DNA of 64,000 bases from Actinomyces sp. oral taxon 171 str. F0337 (GCF_005696555.1 NZ_CP040005.1:1178001-1242000); one strand, 5' to 3'. Shown: positions 1-9,182, numbered from the stretch's first letter. The notes: generated from the letters alone by a model not told the origin. Numbers and translations are program-made.

Positions 1-158
1 GCGAGATCATCGTCCGCCAGCGCGGCACCCACTTCCACCCGGGCCGCAACGTCGGTCGTGGCAACGACGACACCCTGTTCGCCACCGCTGCCGGTAACGT
101 CGAGTTCGGTACCTTCCGCGGTCGCCGGGTCGTCAACGTCGTGCTCCCCGAGGCCTGA
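1..158 (+). CDS. rpmA: 50S ribosomal protein L27, C-terminal part
   Basis: The window opens inside this gene; the reading frame begins at base 3 and ends with TGA at 156-158. About 51 residues remain. They read [15 protein letters not shown], the hallmark core of L27, followed by [16 protein letters not shown] and a short basic tail. L27 sits at the peptidyl transferase centre of the large ribosomal subunit. The N-terminus (and rplU, its usual upstream partner) lies outside the window. obgE follows directly, the normal order in bacteria. Confidence 0.95.
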   Translation, partial: EIIVRQRGTHFHPGRNVGRGNDDTLFATAAGNVEFGTFRGRRVVNVVLPEA

Positions 159-181
159 GCCCCGAGCACATCACACGTCGA

Positions 182-215
182 GAGAGGGCGGACGGCACCT
201 GCCGTCCGCCCTCTC
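182..215 (+). terminator. Perfect hairpin between rpmA and obgE
   Basis: Bases 182-197 (gagagggcggacggca) are exactly complementary to 200-215, leaving almost no loop, so the real stem is about 14 bp. There is no T-run after it. It could act as a partial terminator, RNA processing site or stabiliser that sets the rpmA/obgE ratio. The obgE Shine-Dalgarno (aggag, 234-238) lies 18 nt downstream. Confidence 0.6.
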
Positions 216-243
216 GCGCTATCCCGGACTCACAGGAGACCCC

Positions 244-1851
244 ATGCCCAGCTTCATTGACCGAGTGGTCCTCCACGTGGCCGGCGGCGACGGCGGCAAC
301 GGCTGCACGTCCGTGCACCGTGAGAAGTTCAAGCCCCTGGCCGGGCCCGACGGCGGTGACGGCGGTCATGGCGGCGACGTCGTCCTGACCGTTGACCCCC
401 GGGTGACGACCCTGCTGAGCTACCACCGCTCCCCGCACCAGCGGGCCGGGAACGGTACCCCCGGCATGGGGGACTGGCGCCGCGGTACCGACGGCAAGGA
501 CCTCGTCCTGCCCGTTCCCGAGGGCACCGTCGTCAAGGACTCACGCGGTCAGGTCATCGCCGACCTCGTGGGGGAGGGCACCAACGTCGTCGTCGCCGAG
601 GGCGGTACCGGTGGGCGCGGCAACTTCTCCCTGGCCTCCTCCAAGCGCAAGGCCCCCGGCTTCCACCTCCTGGGAGAGCCCGGGCAGGCCGGGGACATCA
701 CCCTGGAGCTCAAGACCATCGCCGACGTGGCCCTGGTGGGTTACCCCAGTGCCGGGAAGTCCTCCCTCATCGCCGCCATGAGCGCCGCACGCCCCAAGAT
801 CGCCGACTACCCCTTCACGACCCTCGTGCCCAACCTCGGAGTCGTCGAGGCAGGCGACGTCCGCTACACGATCGCCGACGTCCCCGGCCTCATCCCCGGC
901 GCCTCCCAGGGCAAGGGACTGGGACTGGACTTCCTGCGGCACATTGAGCGCTGCGCCGTCATCGTCCACGTCCTGGACTGCGCCACCCTTGAGCCGGGTC
1001 GCGACCCCCTGTCCGACCTGGACACCATCGAGGCCGAGCTCGCCGCCTACTCCGAGCGCCTCGGCGAGCAGGAGGACGATCCCGCCCTCACCGGCCGGGT
1101 CCCGCTCATGGAGCGCCCCCGCATCGTGGTGCTCAACAAGGTTGACGTTCCCGACGCCGCCGAGCTCGCCGAGTTCGTGCGTGCCGACGTCGAGGCCCGG
1201 GGACTGCCCGTCCACCTCATCTCAGCGGTCGCGCACACGGGGCTGCGACCCCTGTCCTTCGCCCTGGCCGGCGAGGTCGAGCGGGCCCGCGAGATGGCTC
1301 CGGCGGCTGTCCAGCGCGATGGTGAGTCCGGTGGGACCGACGGCTCTGGCGAGCCGCGCCCCATCATCCGGCCAGCGGCGGTCGGACGCCGGGAGAAGGA
1401 ACCTGTCGCCCGGGTACGTCCGCTGGACCATCCCAGTGAGGGGCAGGTCTACCAGGTCCGCGGTCAGCGACCCGAGCGCTGGGTGCTTCAGACCGACTTC
1501 TCCAATGACGAGGCCGTCGGCTACCTCGCCGACCGCCTGGCTGCGGCCGGGGTCGAGGATGAGCTCGTCAAGGCCGGTGCCCACGCCGGCGACACCGTCC
1601 TCATCGGGGAGGTCGACGGGGGAGTGCTCTTCACCTGGGAGCCCTCGATGGCCACCGGCCCCGAGCTGCTGGGTGCCCGAGGCACCGACCTGCGCCTGGA
1701 GAGCAGTCGACGCCGGACCAACGTGGAGCGGCGCAGCCAGTACCACGAGATGATGGATGCCAAGGAGGCCGCGCGCCAGCAGCTGCGTGACGAGGCCGCC
1801 GAGGGCCTGTGGACCGACGCCGCCTCCTGGCACGGGGACGACGAGGACTGA
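244..1851 (+). CDS. obgE: GTPase ObgE/CgtA
   Basis: This 535-residue protein is the ribosome-associated GTPase that links 50S assembly to the stringent response. The ATG at 244 is chosen because aggag lies 6-10 nt upstream and the protein then begins [18 protein letters not shown], the canonical glycine-rich Obg fold (about residues 1-158). The G domain follows with GYPSAGKSS (G1), DVPG (G3) and NKVD (G4). A C-terminal OCT domain (about 400-485) and an Arg/Glu-rich tail finish the protein. The frame is open back to base 58, but that stretch overlaps rpmA and is not coding. proB starts 12 nt downstream, so the two are probably co-transcribed. Confidence 0.96.
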   Translation: MPSFIDRVVLHVAGGDGGNGCTSVHREKFKPLAGPDGGDGGHGGDVVLTVDPRVTTLLSYHRSPHQRAGNGTPGMGDWRRGTDGKDLVLPVPEGTVVKDSRGQVIADLVGEGTNVVVAEGGTGGRGNFSLASSKRKAPGFHLLGEPGQAGDITLELKTIADVALVGYPSAGKSSLIAAMSAARPKIADYPFTTLVPNLGVVEAGDVRYTIADVPGLIPGASQGKGLGLDFLRHIERCAVIVHVLDCATLEPGRDPLSDLDTIEAELAAYSERLGEQEDDPALTGRVPLMERPRIVVLNKVDVPDAAELAEFVRADVEARGLPVHLISAVAHTGLRPLSFALAGEVERAREMAPAAVQRDGESGGTDGSGEPRPIIRPAAVGRREKEPVARVRPLDHPSEGQVYQVRGQRPERWVLQTDFSNDEAVGYLADRLAAAGVEDELVKAGAHAGDTVLIGEVDGGVLFTWEPSMATGPELLGARGTDLRLESSRRRTNVERRSQYHEMMDAKEAARQQLRDEAAEGLWTDAASWHGDDED

Positions 1852-1863
1852 CAGGAGGGAGCA

Positions 1864-3027
1864 GTGACTCCAGCAGCGATCGGTACCGGCTCCGCCCACG
1901 GGCAGGAGCGCCCAGAACGGCTGCCCGCCGGGGCCCGCGTGGTGGTCAAGGTCGGCTCCTCGTCCCTGACGCGCGCCGACGGCGGGCTCGATCTCAACCG
2001 CATCGACATCCTCGCCGGCCTCATCGCAGGCATGCGGCGTCGTGGTCACGACGTCGTCCTGGTCTCCTCCGGGGCCGTCGCCTCGGGCCTGGTGCCCCTG
2101 GGGCTGAGCCGGCGCCCCGACGAGCTCAGTCTCCTGCAGGCGGCCGCCTCCGTGGGGCAGGGGCGGCTCGCCGCCCGCTGGGAGACCGCGATGAGCGCCT
2201 ACGGGCTGGTGACCGCCCAGGTCCTCCTGACCGCCCACGACGTCGCCATCCGCAGCCACTACCGCACGGTGCGAGCCACCTTCGACTCCCTGCTCTCACT
2301 GGGAGCCGTCCCCATCATCAACGAGAACGACGCGGTGGCCACCAGTGAGTTCAGCCTCGGCGACAACGACCGCCTGGCCGCCCTCGTGGCCCACCTGGTG
2401 ACCGCCGATGTCCTCGTGCTGCTCACCGACGTCGACGGACTGTGGACTGCGCGCCCCGGGACCCCCGGCGCCACGCCCATCCGTCACGTGCGCTCCTCAG
2501 CGGAGCTGGAGGGGGTCAGCGTCTCCGGGCGCGGCTCCTTCGTGGGAACCGGCGGCATGACCACCAAGCTCCAGGCCGCCACCATCGCCTGCGCCTCGGG
2601 CACCACCACCCTCATCGCCCGGGCCGACGACGCCGCCGGGCTCCTGGGCCAGGAACGGGTTCCCACCGAACTGGGCACCTGGTTCGAGCCCACCGGGCCT
2701 CACCGCCCCAGCCGCCGGTTGTGGATGGCCCACGCCTCCCAGCCCGAAGGGCGTGTTCTCATCGATGCCGGGGCGGCCCGGGCCCTGACCATGGGGAAGA
2801 AGTCGCTCCTGCTGCCCGGCCTGACCGGTGTCGACGGCGACTTCGAGTCGGGCTCCGTGGTCGACGTCGTCGGCCCCGAGGGCGTCCTGGCCCGGGGGAT
2901 ATGCCGCTACGCCGCCGCCGAGCTGCGCGAGGTCCTGGCTGCCCGGGCCGAGGGCACCCCTGCCCCCGATCACGTGGCTCCCGTCATCCACCGCGACGAT
3001 CTCGCCGAGCTGCCCCGCATCGCCTGA
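1864..3027 (+). CDS. proB: Glutamate 5-kinase
   Basis: ProB phosphorylates glutamate to gamma-glutamyl phosphate, the first step of proline synthesis. The GTG start at 1864 follows aggaggg at 1853-1859. The 387 residues comprise an amino-acid kinase domain (VVKVGSSSLT near the N-terminus, VSSGAVASG, INENDAV, GTGGMTTK) and a C-terminal PUA domain (about 295-375, beginning GRVLIDAGA). Length is normal for the two-domain enzyme. Its usual operon partner proA is absent immediately downstream; a minus-strand cassette lies between them, with its last gene ending 20 nt past the proB stop. Confidence 0.96.
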   Translation: MTPAAIGTGSAHGQERPERLPAGARVVVKVGSSSLTRADGGLDLNRIDILAGLIAGMRRRGHDVVLVSSGAVASGLVPLGLSRRPDELSLLQAAASVGQGRLAARWETAMSAYGLVTAQVLLTAHDVAIRSHYRTVRATFDSLLSLGAVPIINENDAVATSEFSLGDNDRLAALVAHLVTADVLVLLTDVDGLWTARPGTPGATPIRHVRSSAELEGVSVSGRGSFVGTGGMTTKLQAATIACASGTTTLIARADDAAGLLGQERVPTELGTWFEPTGPHRPSRRLWMAHASQPEGRVLIDAGAARALTMGKKSLLLPGLTGVDGDFESGSVVDVVGPEGVLARGICRYAAAELREVLAARAEGTPAPDHVAPVIHRDDLAELPRIA

Positions 3028-3046
3028 GTCTAAGACAGTTCTTGTT

Positions 3047-3652
3047 CTACCGCGTTAATAGAAATGAACGCAGCTCCTCTAAACGTGCGAGAGCACGATG
3101 GAGACGTGGGCTGTTCTGAGCCGCTGTTCGAACATCCCAGTACTTCTCTGCAAAATCATTAATTCTCGGGGCGTATAGGGGGCCTGTGGTTCCGTCAGGG
3201 CGGACTACATCATTGCGAATATTTACACTACGTGATTTTATGCACAGAGAAAGAAGGTGTCGTTTAGCGTGCGTTAAAGTTTCCGTGTCGGCGGGTATCT
3301 TGTTTACGGGAACTTTAAAGTACTGAGAAAACGATTGAGCGTCAGCCGTAAGCCACCCCTCGCTCATGGGATGTACTATGCGAAGAAGGAATGCTGGATT
3401 TGGTGGCGTCGATGACATAAGTTTTCTGTACAGTTCGACTGGACATGCTGTATCGGAATCGCGGAAAACTACCCAAGGATTCCATGGTCCGGTCTTTGCT
3501 AGTTTAGGGACCAGTTTGTCGACGTTGCCCGAGCCGCTTTTCGACAGGGCTTGCTGGATGCGTAGACCGGAATGGCTGACTATTTTTTTAGCCATCTCCT
3601 GGTCTGAGGCGCCCTCAAATACTATGCTGACGTAGGGAGTGCTCATGTTCAT
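3047..3652 (-). CDS. TOPRIM/DUF4276-like protein, partner of the ATPase upstream
   Basis: 201 residues from the ATG at 3652, which has AAGG 7-8 nt upstream; a second ATG two codons later (3646) is possible. The start YVSIVFEGASDQ followed by WVVFRDSD and then RIVHPMSEGWLTAD resembles the E / DxD / (E)xW-L-x-D pattern of DUF4276-type TOPRIM-like proteins, which are usually encoded next to an AAA ATPase. The frame opens only 7 nt after the ATPase stop, so the two are co-transcribed. A nuclease or effector role is inferred, not shown. Base composition is clearly less GC-rich than the proline genes around it. The family call rests on motif spacing by eye. Confidence 0.6.
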   Translation of the reverse strand: MNMSTPYVSIVFEGASDQEMAKKIVSHSGLRIQQALSKSGSGNVDKLVPKLAKTGPWNPWVVFRDSDTACPVELYRKLMSSTPPNPAFLLRIVHPMSEGWLTADAQSFSQYFKVPVNKIPADTETLTHAKRHLLSLCIKSRSVNIRNDVVRPDGTTGPLYAPRINDFAEKYWDVRTAAQNSPRLHRALARLEELRSFLLTR

Positions 3653-3659
3653 GAAACCT

Positions 3660-4814
3660 TCATCGGCTGGAGGAGTCGATGAGGCCCTGCAATTCGTGTG
3701 GTGCAATGAGTTGGTGGATGACGTCCGAGGTGGGCAGTCCAAGCTCAATGTTGTCCATAGGGTGATCGAGATCTGAGAGGAGGTCGGCGGCTGTGCCATC
3801 GTCAGTCACCCTTAGAATAAGTATCTCTTTCGGGCTGATCCCTTCTTCGTCGAGCAGTTCGGGGGCATGGGTGGATAAAACAATCTGAAGGTCGTTGGAG
3901 CGCTGTGCTGTGGCGAACATTGAAGGCAGAACCTTGACGATGGCTGAGTTAAGTGATAATTCGGGCTCCTCTAAGAGAAGAACGCCGGCGTTGCTCGGTG
4001 CCTTGATGATGGTCCAGAGAAGGCCGATAAGTCGTAAGGTTCCGTCGGAGAAATCCGTTTCATACTGAGTTGAGGAGGTGGAACGCCAGTTCCTGTAGCC
4101 GGCTTTGAGGTGCGGGGTGCCTGAAGGGTCCACTTCGATCTCAAGAGACTCGAACTCGGGGACGGCTGCTTGTAGAGCTCGTTGCATCCGCCTCATCCGT
4201 GCGTCCCTTGTGCGTTTGGGGGTGGCGTTCATCTGGGCGATGAAGTCCCTCCCGAAAGGGTCTTGGGGTGTGGCGTTGATTCGCCCTGGATCTCGAATGA
4301 TCTGTGGAACTAAATGAAAATACTGGACTTTGCTGAAGTAGTCCGCTATGTCGCGGAAATCCTGGTTTGCTGCGATCTGCTCAAGGTGTGTTTGTGTGAG
4401 ACGCTCTTTATCTGACTCATCCATTGAGTCGGGGCGCTTAAGGATTGTCTTCCCGTTTTGTTCGACAAGTTCTTGGTCGACGATTGGTCGATTGAGGCCC
4501 CCCGATTCCCCCTTGATGGATAAGCGGTACCTCCAGGATGTATCACCGTCGATAAGATCGACGTCAATGATGAGCCTTCCTTTCCGAAAATTCCGGGAGA
4601 ACAGGCTGCGTACTTTGCTGAGGCCGCCTCGGCTGGAAATTGCGCTGGCGAGACCTCCTCCGGGTGCGGCAACTTCTCCTAGGAATCGGAAGAGATCGAG
4701 TAGGTTGGATTTTCCGGCAGCGTTGGGGCCGACGATGAAAAGTCTGCGTTCAAGGTTGAAGTCTATTGTTTTAAAGTTTTGCCAGTTGTTGGCGGAAATG
4801 TGGGTTATCTTCAC
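3660..4814 (-). CDS. AAA/SMC-type ATPase (OLD/AriA-like)
   Basis: The start is taken as GTG at 4814, giving 384 residues that begin VKITHISANNWQNFKTIDF, the normal opening of RecF/SMC-like AAA_15/AAA_21 proteins. A GGGAG lies about 10 nt upstream. The open frame extends to 4949, but that would run into proA. Walker A is GPNAAGKS (about 29-36). A signature-like SDGTLRLIGL comes before a Walker B LLLEEPE (about 279-285), followed by the switch histidine in STHAPELL. There is no TOPRIM domain fused to the C-terminus as in OLD or GajA; the 3' neighbour seems to supply it. Low G+C and insertion between proB and proA suggest horizontal gain. Anti-phage defence is inferred. Confidence 0.75.
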   Translation of the reverse strand: MKITHISANNWQNFKTIDFNLERRLFIVGPNAAGKSNLLDLFRFLGEVAAPGGGLASAISSRGGLSKVRSLFSRNFRKGRLIIDVDLIDGDTSWRYRLSIKGESGGLNRPIVDQELVEQNGKTILKRPDSMDESDKERLTQTHLEQIAANQDFRDIADYFSKVQYFHLVPQIIRDPGRINATPQDPFGRDFIAQMNATPKRTRDARMRRMQRALQAAVPEFESLEIEVDPSGTPHLKAGYRNWRSTSSTQYETDFSDGTLRLIGLLWTIIKAPSNAGVLLLEEPELSLNSAIVKVLPSMFATAQRSNDLQIVLSTHAPELLDEEGISPKEILILRVTDDGTAADLLSDLDHPMDNIELGLPTSDVIHQLIAPHELQGLIDSSSR

Positions 4815-4885
4815 GGAAGATTTGCTCCCATCGAGTGAACACTGTCTACAAGGGCCTAAGTAGTCTATCGCTTCAACTTCGTTTT

Positions 4886-4905
4886 TGCTAGATTGTGCTA
4901 GATTG
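4886..4905 (+). promoter_or_regulatory. Tandem extended -10 promoter candidate for proA
   Basis: TGCTAGATTG is perfectly repeated twice (4886-4895, 4896-4905). Each copy contains the extended -10 form TG-n-TAGATT. The nearest proA start codon is 24 nt downstream of the second copy. Because the inserted cassette separates proA from the obgE-proB transcript, proA needs its own promoter, and this is the best candidate. No clear -35 was found and no strong Shine-Dalgarno precedes the proA ATG. The 4815-4928 interval must also hold the promoter of the divergent ATPase gene. Confidence 0.45.
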
Positions 4906-4928
4906 CTTTCTTCTCCTATGGTGTCCCC

Positions 4929-6224
4929 ATGAACGACGTCGACGCCCACGAGCTCGTCACCGCAACCGCCCGCTCAGCCCGTGCGGCGCAACGGAGCCTG
5001 GCCAGGGCCCCGCGCGCCGTCAAGGATGCCGCCCTGGAGGCCATGGCCCGCGGTCTCACCGATCACGGCGAAGCGATCCTCGCGGCCAACGCCACCGACC
5101 TGGAGCGCGGACGCCAGGCAGGAATGAAGGCCGGTCTCCTCGACCGCCTGGCCCTGGACCCCGGCCGCCTGTCGGCCATCGCCGACTCCCTGCACGAGGT
5201 GGCCGCCCTGCCCGACCCCGTGGGCCAGGTCGTTGACGGCTCGGTCATGCCCAACGGGCTGCGAGTGCGTCGGGTGCGGGTGCCACTGGGCGTCGTCGGC
5301 ATGATCTACGAGGCCCGTCCCAACGTCACCGTCGACACCGCCGCCCTCGCCGTCAAGTCCGGCAACGCCATCGTCCTGCGCGGGGGCAGTGCCGCCCAGG
5401 ACTCCAACGCCGCCATCGTAGCGGCCCTGCGCAGCGCCCTGGAGGGACAGGCACTGCCAGCAGACCTTGTGACGAGCGTCGATGCCGCCGGTCGGGACGG
5501 TGCCCGCGCCCTCATGCGCGCCCACGGCCTGGTCGACGCCCTGGTGCCGCGTGGCGGGGCCGGACTCATCCGCACCGTCGTCGAGCAGTCCACCGTCCCT
5601 GTCATCGAGACCGGATCGGGAAACTGCCACGTCTACGTCGACGCCAGCGCCGACCTCGAGACAGCGGTGGACATCATCGTCAACGCCAAGACCCAGCGCG
5701 TCGGCGTGTGCAACGCCGCCGAGACGCTCCTGGTCCATGCCGACGTCGCCGCCGCCTACCTTCCGGCCGCCGCCCGCGCCCTGTGGGACAAGGACACCGT
5801 CCTGCACGTCGACTCCACTGCTCACCGGATCCTGACCGAGGCGGCGACGTCCGATGGGCGTGATGACCTCCTGACCGAGGCCACCGAGGCCGACTGGGAC
5901 ACCGAGTACGGCTCGCTGGACCTGGCCGTGCGCGTCGTCGGGAGCCTGGAAGAGGCCATCGACCACATCCGCGCCCACACCACCGGGCACACCGAGGCGG
6001 TCCTCGCCCAGGACGTGAGTGTCATCAACCGCTTCATCGCCAGCATGGACTCGGCGGCCGTCATGGTCAACGCCTCAACCCGCTTCACCGATGGCGGACA
6101 GCTGGGGCTCGGGGCGGAGCTGGGCATCTCCACCCAGAAGCTTCACGCCCGCGGTCCCATGGGCTTGAGCGAGCTGACGACGACGACCTGGATCGTCGAG
6201 GGCGACGGCCACATCCGCCCCTGA
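4929..6224 (+). CDS. proA: Glutamate-5-semialdehyde dehydrogenase (gamma-glutamyl phosphate reductase)
   Basis: ProA reduces gamma-glutamyl phosphate with NADPH, the second proline step. The 431 residues match the family length. Diagnostic stretches are VPLGVVGMIYEARPNVT, the Rossmann-type cofactor region IVLRGGSAAQDSN, and the catalytic cysteine in NAKTQRVGVCNAAE. The ATG at 4929 gives the expected N-terminus (HELVTATARSARAAQRSLA). Only a poor ribosome-binding site is seen, which is odd for this GC-rich genome. It probably reflects loss of the original proB-proA junction when the upstream cassette arrived. Confidence 0.96.
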   Translation: MNDVDAHELVTATARSARAAQRSLARAPRAVKDAALEAMARGLTDHGEAILAANATDLERGRQAGMKAGLLDRLALDPGRLSAIADSLHEVAALPDPVGQVVDGSVMPNGLRVRRVRVPLGVVGMIYEARPNVTVDTAALAVKSGNAIVLRGGSAAQDSNAAIVAALRSALEGQALPADLVTSVDAAGRDGARALMRAHGLVDALVPRGGAGLIRTVVEQSTVPVIETGSGNCHVYVDASADLETAVDIIVNAKTQRVGVCNAAETLLVHADVAAAYLPAAARALWDKDTVLHVDSTAHRILTEAATSDGRDDLLTEATEADWDTEYGSLDLAVRVVGSLEEAIDHIRAHTTGHTEAVLAQDVSVINRFIASMDSAAVMVNASTRFTDGGQLGLGAELGISTQKLHARGPMGLSELTTTTWIVEGDGHIRP

Positions 6225-6418
6225 GTCGCCGCACCTATGAGCGACGCCGGGACGCCCAGGAGTCGTGCTGATTCTGACAAGCTTGTGGATCAATTCTGTG
6301 ACTCCCCAGTGCTATGGTCCGATGTTTCGTCATCTCATTCGTGTTACGGTCGACGAAAGTCGGGTGGGTCCAGGAGGGCCTCCAGGAGGGCCAAGGCCAG
6401 GGAGAAGGGGGCACTGGA

Positions 6419-6928
6419 GTGGCGAGTCTGCTACATCGTTTCGGTCGCGGTCGCGTCGTTGCCACCGCGGTCGTCGTGGTGACAGCGGGCCTCCTGCTCA
6501 CGGTCACCCGCATGGTGTTCTCCCACCCCGCCGAGTCCGCGAAGGAACCGGGAATCGTCCTGACGGCAACCCCACGGGTCACGTCCTCCCAGTCCTCGAC
6601 CACGGCGACGCCGAGCCGCAGCGCAGGCGGTGCCAGCAGTACCCAGCACGAGCCAGACAGCTCCGAAGCGGGATCCGCAGCCTCATCGGGCTCCTCGACG
6701 CAGGGCCATGTGCCTCAGGCTGTGGACCCCGACCCGCCTGTCGCTGTCGACCATGGCGATCGTCAACCGGCGCCGGCCGTCCCTGCTGCCCCGGCCGGCC
6801 CCGCCGCTCCGGCCGCTACCGGACGGTCCGATGACTTCCACACTGAGGTCGACGCTGATGACGACAGGAAGCCGGCGAACAACGGCCTAAGAGAAGCCGA
6901 TGACGACGACCGCGACATCGATGACTGA
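6419..6928 (+). CDS. Membrane-anchored Ala/Pro/Asp-rich protein of unknown function
   Basis: No family is recognised. From the GTG at 6419 (ggagaagggg 9-18 nt upstream) the protein has 169 residues. A short basic N-terminus leads into one hydrophobic helix, VATAVVVVTAGLLLTVTRMVF. A long disordered Ser/Thr/Pro/Ala stretch follows, ending in acidic repeats (DADDD, ADDDDRDIDD). The topology suggests a signal anchor with an extracytoplasmic tail. The frame is open from 6314, but that extension looks non-coding. A 12-bp direct repeat carrying AGGAGGG twice lies at 6370-6392. The gene converges on the response regulator 68 nt away and could be a partner of that two-component system, but nothing proves it. 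Confidence 0.55.
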   Translation: MASLLHRFGRGRVVATAVVVVTAGLLLTVTRMVFSHPAESAKEPGIVLTATPRVTSSQSSTTATPSRSAGGASSTQHEPDSSEAGSAASSGSSTQGHVPQAVDPDPPVAVDHGDRQPAPAVPAAPAGPAAPAATGRSDDFHTEVDADDDRKPANNGLREADDDDRDIDD

Positions 6929-6996
6929 ATGGACGACCGACGAGATGGCTGACACCGTGGTCACGGGCCGGTTCCCGGCGACGCAGGCGTTGCGGA

Positions 6997-7656
6997 TCAG
7001 GTGAGTCGGTAACCCATGCCGCGCACGGTCTCCACCCGCTGCCTGCCCAGCTTGTTGCGCAGGTAGGAGACGTAGACCTCCACCACGTTGGAACCGGGGT
7101 CGAAGTCCAGCCCCCATACGGAGCTCAGGAGCTGCTCGCGGCTGAGGACCTGACCGGGGTGGCGCATGAAGGCCTCGGCCAGCGCGAACTCCCTGGCCGA
7201 GAGCTCCACGGTTCGTCCCTCCAACGTCAGGGTCCGGGTGCGCAGGTCCAGAACCATGTCGCGGTGGGTCAGCCGCATCTGGTCGGGGCCGGTGGTATCC
7301 GGGCGCAGCCGTACCCGAATACGCGCCAGGAGCTCCTCGAAGGAGAAGGGCTTGGGCATGTAGTCGTCGGCACCGCCCTCCAGACCGGCGACGCGGTCGG
7401 CCACCGAGGAACGCGCGGTGAGCATGATGACCGGTACTCCCACTCCTTGGCCGCGCAGCTGCTGGAGCACCTCGAAGCCATCGATATCGGGCAGGCCCAC
7501 ATCCAGGATGATGAGGTCGAAGCTCTCCTGGACCGCGAGGGCCACGGCCTGCCTGCCTGCGGCGGTGGTGTGCGTGGTGAAGCCGGCCGCCTTGAGCCCC
7601 TTGGTGAGGAAGGCGACGATGCGGGGCTCGTCCTCAACGATGAGGATGCTGCTCAT
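6997..7656 (-). CDS. OmpR-family response regulator
   Basis: 219 residues. The receiver domain (1-115) starts SILIVEDEPRIVAFL and has the acidic pocket at D9/E10, the phosphoacceptor Asp52 in ILDVGLPD, Thr in MLTARS, and Lys in MPKPFSFEEL. The winged-helix Trans_reg_C domain (about 125-219) contains ELSAREFALAEAFMRHPGQVLSREQLL and ends GMGYRLT. The ATG at 7656 overlaps the end of the kinase gene by 4 nt, so the kinase is translated first, the reverse of the commoner order. Targets are unknown; the glycosyltransferase operon upstream on the same strand is the natural suspect. Confidence 0.93.
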   Translation of the reverse strand: MSSILIVEDEPRIVAFLTKGLKAAGFTTHTTAAGRQAVALAVQESFDLIILDVGLPDIDGFEVLQQLRGQGVGVPVIMLTARSSVADRVAGLEGGADDYMPKPFSFEELLARIRVRLRPDTTGPDQMRLTHRDMVLDLRTRTLTLEGRTVELSAREFALAEAFMRHPGQVLSREQLLSSVWGLDFDPGSNVVEVYVSYLRNKLGRQRVETVRGMGYRLT

Positions 7657-9182
7657 GGTGAGTGACTCCTTTGGGAGGCTGTCGGAGGCTGATCAGGGCT
7701 TGACGCCCCGGCAGGTGCGAGGGCACCGCCTCGGGAGGAGGACTGCGGAATGGAGGTCTTCAGAGGGACCACCATGGTGAATACCGAGCCTCGGCCCACC
7801 TCAGAGCGTATGTCCAGTCGTCCGCCGTGCGCTGCGACGATCGTCTCGACGATGCTGAGCCCCAGTCCTGTTCCTGAGGCGATCTCCTGAGCCCCGGTGG
7901 TGCGTTTGAACCGTTGGCGCACCAGGTCGATGTCCTCAGGGGCGATCCCGATGCCCTCGTCTCGCACCCACATCAGCAGGTGGCCGTCGCGAACGGCCGA
8001 ACCCAGGGACACGGTGCTGCAGTGCTCGGAGTACTTCACCGCGTTGGCCACCAGCTGGAGCCAGGCCTGGGTGACTCGAGTGGGGTCGATCATGGCCCGG
8101 GTGAAGGCCGTCGACTCCATCTTCCAGCGGCGCTCGCCCAGGGCCAGGGACTTGTCGAAGACCAGCTCGGTCAGCTCGGCGACATCAGTGTCCAACGGTG
8201 TGACGAAGTCGCTCTGGATGCTCTTGGCCAGCAGGATCAAGTCGCCCACGAGCATCCCCATCCGGTCGAGCTCGTCCATGGCCAGCAGCTGGGTCTGGCG
8301 TACGTCCTCGGGGTCTGCCGGGTCGGTGAGCTCGAGGTGCCCGCGGACCACGGCGATCGGGGTGCGCAGCTCGTGGCCGACGTCGTCGAGCAGGTTGCGC
8401 TGGGCCTCCACCGAGGTCTGGACCCGGTCGAGCATCCGGTTGACGGCCGCGGCCAGGGCCGTCAGATCGTCCCGGCCCTTGACCGGCACCCGGGTGGTCA
8501 GGTCGTCCTCGCCGATGGACTCGGTGGCACGGCGCAGCTGCTCGATGGGGCGAAGGAGCCGCTCGACGGCGAACCAGGCCAGACCTGTCACCAGGGCGAC
8601 GGTGAACACGGCCGCCGCTGCGTAGAAGGCCATGGTGCGTCGGAGCTGGGACTCGGCGACCTTGAGGTCGATGACGTGCACGAGCGCGCCGTGCTGGGAC
8701 CCGCCCTGCAGCGGGACGATGAGGACCCGGTAGTTCGATGCGGGGGTGCGCACCGTCTCGATGACGGACTCCGAGGCGGCGGCCTGGGATGTCACCCGTG
8801 TGAGCAGCTCCTTGTCCTCCTCGGGGCGGAAGGAGACATTGTCCGAGGAGACCCAGGTCAGCTCCATGCCGGCGTCGGTGCCCACGAAGCCGAGCTCGGC
8901 CTCACCGCGCCCTTCGGCGGTGCGCTGGATATGGGTGCGAAGAACCGCGGAGACGTCCTCCAGGGGCCGACCGCTGGAGGGGTCCTGCCGTTCGGTGGCC
9001 AGCTGGCGGATCCGGTCACGGCTGTGCTCGAGCCGGTTGGTGGCATCGGCCGACACGCTGGAGAGCCCCAGTGCCCACACGATCGCCCCACACATGACCA
9101 GAGCGATGCTGGCCACCAGCACGATCGCCCACATGACACGAGTGCCGATGGTGACGGTACGAGTGGGCAGCGGTGAGGTCAC
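7653..9182 (-). CDS. Membrane sensor histidine kinase
   Basis: About 509 residues from the GTG at 9182, which avoids overlapping the UDP-glucose dehydrogenase gene (74-nt gap). The frame is open to 9284 and the start is uncertain because no strong ribosome-binding site is visible. TM1 is at about 17-39, an extracytoplasmic sensor region at about 40-183, and TM2 at about 184-206. A HAMP linker follows, then HisKA with the phosphorylated His270 in DDVGHELRTPIAVV. The HATPase_c domain has the N box (VANAVKYSE), G1 (VRDEGIGIAPED) and G2 (GTGLGLSIV). It overlaps the response regulator by 4 nt. The ligand is unknown. Confidence 0.9.
   Translation of the reverse strand: MTSPLPTRTVTIGTRVMWAIVLVASIALVMCGAIVWALGLSSVSADATNRLEHSRDRIRQLATERQDPSSGRPLEDVSAVLRTHIQRTAEGRGEAELGFVGTDAGMELTWVSSDNVSFRPEEDKELLTRVTSQAAASESVIETVRTPASNYRVLIVPLQGGSQHGALVHVIDLKVAESQLRRTMAFYAAAAVFTVALVTGLAWFAVERLLRPIEQLRRATESIGEDDLTTRVPVKGRDDLTALAAAVNRMLDRVQTSVEAQRNLLDDVGHELRTPIAVVRGHLELTDPADPEDVRQTQLLAMDELDRMGMLVGDLILLAKSIQSDFVTPLDTDVAELTELVFDKSLALGERRWKMESTAFTRAMIDPTRVTQAWLQLVANAVKYSEHCSTVSLGSAVRDGHLLMWVRDEGIGIAPEDIDLVRQRFKRTTGAQEIASGTGLGLSIVETIVAAHGGRLDIRSEVGRGSVFTMVVPLKTSIPQSSSRGGALAPAGASSPDQPPTASQRSHSP

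Noticed and set aside
58..243. N-terminal extension of ObgE
   Set aside because: Overlaps rpmA and the hairpin; Obg proteins start at the MPSFIDRV position.
3047..4928. Insertion sequence or integrase explanation for the proB-proA cassette
   Set aside because: No transposase, integrase, terminal inverted repeat or tRNA target site is visible at either edge; target-site repeats were not found by eye.
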